A stretch of DNA of 64,000 nucleotides from Neolewinella aquimaris (GTDB taxonomy: Bacteria; Bacteroidota; Bacteroidia; Chitinophagales; Saprospiraceae): the NCBI RefSeq assembly GCF_014197245.1, contig NZ_JACIFF010000010.1, positions 62,001 through 126,000 of the forward strand, given 5' to 3'. The stretch's first letter is position 1, and the number at the start of each line of letters is the position of its first letter. Shown here piece by piece: positions 58,793 through 64,000 of the stretch. A program made the position numbers and the translations under genes. The notes beneath the pieces are model-generated. The model was not told where the DNA came from, did no database searches, and saw only the letters and a list, made by a program, of their open reading frames with translations.

Positions 58793-61783
58793 ATGAAACT
58801 ACTTAATCGCCCGACTATGCATCGATTACTCGTGGTCGCACTCGTCTGCTTCACCGCTTTAGTGCAGGCACAAACGACCGTCGCCGGTACCATCACCGAC
58901 CAGGAGTCCGGCGAGCCCCTCATCGGCGCCAGTATTCTGGCCGTAGGAACATCGACCGGTACCATCACCGACTTCGACGGAGTTTACTCCCTGGAGGTTC
59001 CCGAAGGCGTGACCCAGTTGCAGTTCAGCTACACCGGCTACCCCACCGTGATCGAGAACATCAACGGTCGCACCACCATCGATCTGGCCATCCAGCCCGG
59101 TCAATTGCTCGATGAGGTAGTGGTGGTAGGCTACGGCGCGGTGAAGAAGTCGGACCTCACCGGCTCCGTCAACACCATCGACAACGAATCCTTCAACCAG
59201 GGTGCCATCGTTTCCCCCACCAACCTGATCGCGGGCAAGGTGGCCGGCGTCAACATCAGCAGCGGCAGCGGCAATCCCGGCGAAGGACCCACGGTACGCA
59301 TCCGGGGCGGTACCTCCATCAACGCCAGCAACGACCCCCTCTACGTGATCGACGGCGTGCCCCTTGCGAACGACGGCGTTGCCGGAGGGCGTAGTCCCCT
59401 GAACTTCCTCAACCCCGACGACATCGCGTCCATGACCGTACTGAAGGATGCCTCTGCGGCCGCCATATACGGTTCGCGGGGCGCTAACGGTGTCATCCTT
59501 ATTACCACCAAGAAGGGCAGTTCAGGCGCCCCCTCGATCAGCTACCGCGCGGAAGGCACGGTCTCCAGCGTGATCAACCGCCAGCAGAATCTCGACGCGG
59601 AGGCCTTCCGTAACGTGGTCACCTTCGCCGCTCCCGAACGCCTCGGGATTCTCGGCAATACTTCCACCAACTGGTTCGACGAGCTTACCCAGACCGGCTA
59701 CGGCACCCAACAGAACCTCAGCATCAGCGGTGGCGGTGAAACGAACACCTACCGGGTCTCCGCCGGCTACCAGCAACTGGAGGGCGTCCTGCGCGGAGCC
59801 GAGACCGAGCGCATCAGCCTCAACCTCAACTTCACCCAGAAGCTCTTCAGCGACAAGCTCATCGTGGGCGCCAGCATCAAGGGTGCCAACGAGAACAACG
59901 TATTCGACCCCGGCGTCATCAACGCCGCCCTGGATTTCGATCCCACCCAACCCATCTACGATGCCGACAACACGGCCTACGCCGGCTTCTTCGAGTACGG
60001 CAACTCCCTGGCTCCCCGCAACCCGGTAAGCGCTACCGAGCAGATTAGCAACACCGGCAAAACCTACCGGGGCATCGGCAACCTCGACCTGGAATACAAG
60101 TTTGACGACCTCATCCCCGGCCTCAGCTATAAGGCCGTCCTCGGCTTCGACGTGAACAGCGGCGAGAGCAATCGCTTCGTTCCCACCACCTTCGCTACCC
60201 TGGCCACCAACGGCTTCGTCGGTGAGTTCAACATCAACAACGCCCTGCGCACCAGCAAGCTGTTCGATACCTACCTGACCTACGCCAAGGAATTCGGCAA
60301 CCAGACCGCCAGCCTGCAGGTCGGCTACTCCTACCAGGATTTTAACTTCGAAGGTCCCTCCATCCAGGGACAAAATCTTACCACCGATGCCTTTGGCACC
60401 GCCAACCCCGGAGTAGCGGAAGACATCTTCGCTTACAACAGCGTCGTGGAAAACCGCCTGATCTCCTTCTTCGGTCGCCTCAACTACAACATCGATGAGC
60501 GCTACCTCTTCACCGCCTCCCTGCGCCGCGACGGATCCAGCCGCTTCGGACCCAGCAACCGTTGGGGACTCTTCCCCTCCGCCGCCCTCGCCTGGCGCAT
60601 CCTGCAGGAAGACTTTGCTGCCGGCCTGAACAATACCTTCTCGGAGCTCAAGCTGCGCGTCGGCTACGGCGTAACCGGCAACCAGGATTTCGGTGACTAC
60701 CTCTACCTGCCCGTGTACCAGTACAGCGACCAGCGGACCCAGTACCAGTTCGGTGATCGCTTCGTATCCACCATCCGTCCCAATGCGTACGACGAAAGCC
60801 TGAAGTGGGAGGAAACCTCCAGCATTAACGTCGGCCTCGACTTCGGCTTCTTCAACAACCGACTGAGCGGTATCGTGGAGTATTACCAAAAAACCACCGA
60901 CGACCTGATCTTTACGGTCAACGTTCCGGCGGGAACCAACCTCTCCGACCGCGTCACCACCAATATCGGCGCACTGGAAAATCAGGGCGTGGAACTCACG
61001 CTGAATGGCGTCATCGTCGATCAGGCGAAATTCGGTCTGGACGTAACCGGCAACGTCAGCTTCCAGCAGACGGAGATCACCCGCCTGTCCGGCAGCGGCA
61101 GTGCCGATATTCAAACCGGCGGCATCGCCGGAGGGGTGGGTAACACCGTACAGCTCCTGCGCGTCGGCGCCACCCCCTACTCCTTCTACCTCTACCAGCA
61201 GAAGTACGGCGCGGACGGACGGCCCCTCCGCGACGGCGTAGACTACAACGAAGACGGCGTAGCCAACAACCTCGACATCTACGAGGACCTCAACGGCGAC
61301 GGCGTACTCAACGACCAGGACCTCACCATCAACGAGGCCCCCATGCCCGACGTGCTGCTCGGCTTCACCGCCAACGCCCGCTACGGCAAACTGAACCTGG
61401 GTTTCACCCTACGTGGCAACCTCGGCAACTACGTGTACAACAACGCCGCCTCCAACGGCGGCAACCTCTCCCGCATCGACCTTGGCGCCAACTACGTAAG
61501 CAACGTACACGCCAGTGCTGTGTACACCCGCTTTGACCGCCCGCAGTACTTCAGCGATTACTACCTGGAAAGCGGCAGCTTCCTGCGCCTGGACAACCTG
61601 ACGGCAAGCTATGACTTCGGTCAGCTCGCCAATAACGCCCTCAACCTCCGGGTGTACGCAACCGCCCAGAACCTCTTCATCCTGACCAACTACAGCGGCA
61701 ACGATCCGGAGGGCAACGGCATTGATAACTCCCCCTTCCCCCGCGCCCGCATCTACACCCTCGGTGCCCGCATCGGCCTGTAA
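58793..61783 (+). CDS. SusC/RagA-type TonB-linked outer-membrane transporter
   Basis: A 996-residue barrel transporter for oligosaccharide or peptide uptake. A signal peptide (ending LVQAQ, about residues 1-27) is followed by a CarboxypepD-reg-like domain (about 28-108, TVAGTITDQESGEPLIGASILAVGTSTGTITDFDGVYSLEVPEG), the SusC plug (VVVVGYGAVKKSDLTGSVNTI, then VRIRGGTSINASNDPLYVIDGVP and GSRGANGVILITTKKG) and a long barrel. The final strand is YTLGARIGL, as usual. The partner lipoprotein SusD follows 49 bases downstream. The ATG at 58793 is preferred; a shorter signal from 58817 (MHRLLVVALVCF) is possible. Confidence 0.96.
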   Translation: MKLLNRPTMHRLLVVALVCFTALVQAQTTVAGTITDQESGEPLIGASILAVGTSTGTITDFDGVYSLEVPEGVTQLQFSYTGYPTVIENINGRTTIDLAIQPGQLLDEVVVVGYGAVKKSDLTGSVNTIDNESFNQGAIVSPTNLIAGKVAGVNISSGSGNPGEGPTVRIRGGTSINASNDPLYVIDGVPLANDGVAGGRSPLNFLNPDDIASMTVLKDASAAAIYGSRGANGVILITTKKGSSGAPSISYRAEGTVSSVINRQQNLDAEAFRNVVTFAAPERLGILGNTSTNWFDELTQTGYGTQQNLSISGGGETNTYRVSAGYQQLEGVLRGAETERISLNLNFTQKLFSDKLIVGASIKGANENNVFDPGVINAALDFDPTQPIYDADNTAYAGFFEYGNSLAPRNPVSATEQISNTGKTYRGIGNLDLEYKFDDLIPGLSYKAVLGFDVNSGESNRFVPTTFATLATNGFVGEFNINNALRTSKLFDTYLTYAKEFGNQTASLQVGYSYQDFNFEGPSIQGQNLTTDAFGTANPGVAEDIFAYNSVVENRLISFFGRLNYNIDERYLFTASLRRDGSSRFGPSNRWGLFPSAALAWRILQEDFAAGLNNTFSELKLRVGYGVTGNQDFGDYLYLPVYQYSDQRTQYQFGDRFVSTIRPNAYDESLKWEETSSINVGLDFGFFNNRLSGIVEYYQKTTDDLIFTVNVPAGTNLSDRVTTNIGALENQGVELTLNGVIVDQAKFGLDVTGNVSFQQTEITRLSGSGSADIQTGGIAGGVGNTVQLLRVGATPYSFYLYQQKYGADGRPLRDGVDYNEDGVANNLDIYEDLNGDGVLNDQDLTINEAPMPDVLLGFTANARYGKLNLGFTLRGNLGNYVYNNAASNGGNLSRIDLGANYVSNVHASAVYTRFDRPQYFSDYYLESGSFLRLDNLTASYDFGQLANNALNLRVYATAQNLFILTNYSGNDPEGNGIDNSPFPRARIYTLGARIGL

Positions 61784-61832
61784 CCAAATCAACAAACCAA
61801 CCGCCCCGCCCCGGGCGACAACCATAAAAATT

Positions 61833-63401
61833 ATGCAATACCGAGCACTTTTGCTGCTTTTCCTCGGACTCGCTCTTTCGGCCTGTACCGACCTCGAGTT
61901 GCTGCCCCAGGACAAGGCCGACCCCAATGCGGTCCTGAGTGAGGAAGAGAACTACGAGTCATTTCTCGCCCGCATTTATGCCGGACTTTCCGTGACCGGT
62001 CAGCAGGGACCCGCCGGCGCTTCCGACATCGCCAGCCTCGACGAGGGTTTCTCCAACTACCTGCGGCAGTACTGGCAACTCCAGGAGCTGCCTACGGAGT
62101 CCTCCGTGATTGCCTGGGGCGACGCCGGCCTGCCCGAGCTCATCTACCAGTCCTGGACCAGCGACAACCAGTTCATCCGGGCCATCTACTACCGCATCTT
62201 CTTCCAGGTGAGCATCGCCAACGAGTTCCTGCGCGAGACCACCCCCGAGCGGTTGGACTCACGCGGCATCCGGGAAGGATTCCGGCCAACGGTGGAAGGC
62301 TTTCGTGCCGAAGCCCGCTTCCTGCGCGCCCTCTCATACTGGCACGGGATCGACATGTTCGGCGACGTGATCTTCTATACCGAGGAGGATGGAATCGGCG
62401 GCAGCCCGCCCGCCCAGCGATCGCGCGCCGAGGTGTTCGCCTTCATCGAGTCGGAGCTGTCCGCCATCGAGAACCAACTGCCGGCCATCGGGGCGGCGGA
62501 ATACGGACGGGCCGACCGCGGAGCCCTCTACATGCTCCAGGCCAAACTCTACCAGAATGCCGAAGTGTACACCGGCCAGGAGCGCAACGGTGAAGCCGTA
62601 GCGGCACTGGAAAAAATCATCGACTCCGGTGCATATAGCCTGGAGGAAGAGTACGCCGACCTGTTCAAGGCGGACAACCATACCTCGAACGAACTCATCT
62701 GGACCATCACCTTCGACGGGGACAACACCCAGGGATTTGGTGGCCTTACCTACCTGACCCACGCCCCCGTCGGCGGCAGCATGAATCCCGAAGACTACGG
62801 CATCAACGGCGGCTGGTTCGGACTGCGCACGACGAAGGCCCTGGTCAACAAATTCCCCGACGTAACGGGTGAAGCCGACGAGCGCGCCATTTTCTACACC
62901 GACGGCCAGAGCCTCGAAATCGACAACATCTCCGAATTTACCCAGGGCTACGCCGTACCGAAGTACACCAACGTGACGAGCGATGGCGTAGTGGGCAGCG
63001 ACCCCCGCTTTGCCGATACCGACTTCCCCATGTTCCGCCTCGGCGATGCCTACCTCATGTACGCCGAAAGCGTGCTGCGCGGTGGCGGCGGTAGCCGGGA
63101 CCGGGCCCTCGAACTGGTCAATGCGCTGCGCGAGCGGGCCTACAACGGCACGGCCGGCAACATTACCGACGCCGACCTGACGCTCGACTTCATCCTCGAC
63201 GAACGCGCCCGCGAACTCTACTGGGAAGCCCACCGCCGTACCGACCTTATTCGCTTCGACTCCTTCTCCACCAACGGCGTCTGGCCCTGGAAGGGTGGCA
63301 TACCCGAAGGCCGCACTACATCGGCTATCTATAATCTGTACCCCATCCCCTCCTCCGAGATTCTCTCCAACCCTAACCTCCGCCAGACCGAAGGCTACTA
63401 A
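61833..63401 (+). CDS. SusD/RagB-type surface nutrient-binding lipoprotein
   Basis: A 522-residue lipoprotein that caps the SusC barrel and binds the glycan. The signal peptide MQYRALLLLFLGLALSACTD has the lipidated Cys at residue 18. SusD-like N-terminal and RagB/SusD C-terminal helices are present, with TPR-like blocks (ARFLRALSYWHGIDMFGDVIFYTE, ALYMLQAKLYQNAEVYTG) and the typical C-terminal ILDERARELYWEAHRRTDLIRF near residues 455-476, and a final PIPSSEILSNPNLRQTEGY. It shares a transcript with the SusC-like gene and is followed 12 bases later by a SusE/F-like gene. Confidence 0.96.
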   Translation: MQYRALLLLFLGLALSACTDLELLPQDKADPNAVLSEEENYESFLARIYAGLSVTGQQGPAGASDIASLDEGFSNYLRQYWQLQELPTESSVIAWGDAGLPELIYQSWTSDNQFIRAIYYRIFFQVSIANEFLRETTPERLDSRGIREGFRPTVEGFRAEARFLRALSYWHGIDMFGDVIFYTEEDGIGGSPPAQRSRAEVFAFIESELSAIENQLPAIGAAEYGRADRGALYMLQAKLYQNAEVYTGQERNGEAVAALEKIIDSGAYSLEEEYADLFKADNHTSNELIWTITFDGDNTQGFGGLTYLTHAPVGGSMNPEDYGINGGWFGLRTTKALVNKFPDVTGEADERAIFYTDGQSLEIDNISEFTQGYAVPKYTNVTSDGVVGSDPRFADTDFPMFRLGDAYLMYAESVLRGGGGSRDRALELVNALRERAYNGTAGNITDADLTLDFILDERARELYWEAHRRTDLIRFDSFSTNGVWPWKGGIPEGRTTSAIYNLYPIPSSEILSNPNLRQTEGY

Positions 63402-63413
63402 AACCAAACCACC

Positions 63414-64000
63414 ATGCAAACGAAGCAATTAACGAGCTGGCTGTTCCTCCTGCTGATGGTAGCCCTTACCGGCTGTGAACGCGAGGAAATCGACATCGCC
63501 GCCAATACCGACTTTCCGCCGGCCATCCTTTCTTCCACTCCCTCCGCCAACGGCCGGGTAGTCGCAGGAGATTTTGACGTGCGCGTCGTCTTCGCCGATG
63601 GCAGCATCTCGCCCCTGCAGTCCGCTACGGTAACCCTCATGGACTCCGCGATGAACGTGCTCGCCACCGCCGACCAACCACTCAGCGGCATCCAGGACTC
63701 GGTCGTCATCGAAGGATCGACCTTCAACGCCGCCAGCCTCGGTGTAGGGGTGTACAATATGTCCATCAGCGTCACCGATACGAAGGGACAAACCACGACC
63801 CAGGATTTCTCCTTCGAGATCAGTAACCTGCCGTACCCCGCCAACCATGACAACATCTTCATCGCTGGTGGCTTCAACGGCTGGGGTGCCGATGCGCTCA
63901 CGTTGGTGTCCGATCACATCTGGGAGATCCAGAACGTAGACCTGCAGGGCGAAGCCTGGAAACTCAAAAACTGCGCCGACTGGTGCGATGAAGACTGGGG
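63414..64000 (+). CDS. SusE/SusF-like surface lipoprotein, cut by the window edge
   Basis: The first 195 codons are present; the gene runs past base 64000. The signal peptide LFLLLMVALTGCER puts the lipidated Cys at about residue 21. An Ig-like N-terminal domain (about 30-140, with FDVRVVFADGSISPLQSATVTLMD and GVYNMSISVTDTKGQTTTQDFSFEI) is followed by the beginning of a starch-binding CBM-like domain, with DNIFIAGGFNGWGADAL matching the N-terminal strand and NGW motif of AMPK-type and SusE/F CBMs. This suggests that the locus handles starch-like alpha-glucans, which an amylase gene downstream would confirm. Confidence 0.8.
   Translation, partial: MQTKQLTSWLFLLLMVALTGCEREEIDIAANTDFPPAILSSTPSANGRVVAGDFDVRVVFADGSISPLQSATVTLMDSAMNVLATADQPLSGIQDSVVIEGSTFNAASLGVGVYNMSISVTDTKGQTTTQDFSFEISNLPYPANHDNIFIAGGFNGWGADALTLVSDHIWEIQNVDLQGEAWKLKNCADWCDEDW

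Noticed and set aside
59522-61114. 530-codon frame antisense to the SusC-like gene
   Set aside because: Shadow of a long GC-rich coding gene; composition is atypical (Val/Gly/Ala excess) and the sense frame is certain.
1-64000. tRNA, rRNA or riboswitch genes
   Set aside because: No T-loop (GTTCRANNC) with paired arms, rRNA core or known riboswitch core was recognised by eye; a covariance-model scan would be decisive.

Overview
The window looks like a chromosomal stretch of a GC-rich Bacteroidota, most likely a marine or soil Saprospiria/Lewinellaceae-type organism. The support is a SusC/SusD pair, several families largely confined to Bacteroidota (DUF4271 next to HemD, DUF6090, large M14 carboxypeptidase, SpoIIM-type membrane protein), and -7 promoter boxes of the TAnnTTTG type. 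The genus is an inference. No rRNA, tRNA, CRISPR array, prophage or transposase gene was seen.

Layout. 1-4 kb: edge gene, DUF2200 and DUF6090 proteins, a 28-bp tandem repeat field, a small lipoprotein and a DUF58 protein. 4-16 kb: NAD synthase, DUF819 transporter-like protein, two tandem short-chain dehydrogenases, flavin reductase, CtpA protease, SulP anion transporter, ABC exporter, DUF2237. 16.5-25.3 kb: one seven-gene locus coding for a MacAB/TolC-like tripartite exporter together with its own NtrC-type regulator and histidine kinase. 25.3-28 kb: a BlaI/BlaR1-like pair with a three-dyad operator. 28-34 kb: endonuclease III, a third SDR, a patatin/beta-barrel protein, and a 751-residue unknown. 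34-43 kb: HemB, a repeat field, TrpF-like protein, RsmI, DUF1440, class A PBP, M14 carboxypeptidase. 43-53.5 kb: another repeat field, a TonB receptor, a frameshifted outer-membrane-type protein, two secreted proteins, rhomboid protease, NUDIX hydrolase, HemD and DUF4271. 53.5-64 kb: FeoAB, a SPOR lipoprotein, a SpoIIM fusion, and the start of a glycan-uptake locus (SusC, SusD, SusE/F-like with a starch-binding-like domain, cut by the window edge).

The most unusual thing is not a single gene. At least eight unrelated families of intergenic palindromic or tandem repeats occur here. Many touch gene ends so closely that they supply stop codons (both TAG-ended genes at 8434 and 50242, the NUDIX hydrolase, the NtrC regulator), sit at or next to unusual start codons (TTG, CTG), or are translated in frame inside a gene (the BlaR1-like peptidase). 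This resembles REP elements or Rickettsia palindromic elements, but with many families in one genome; no mobilising enzyme is encoded in the window.
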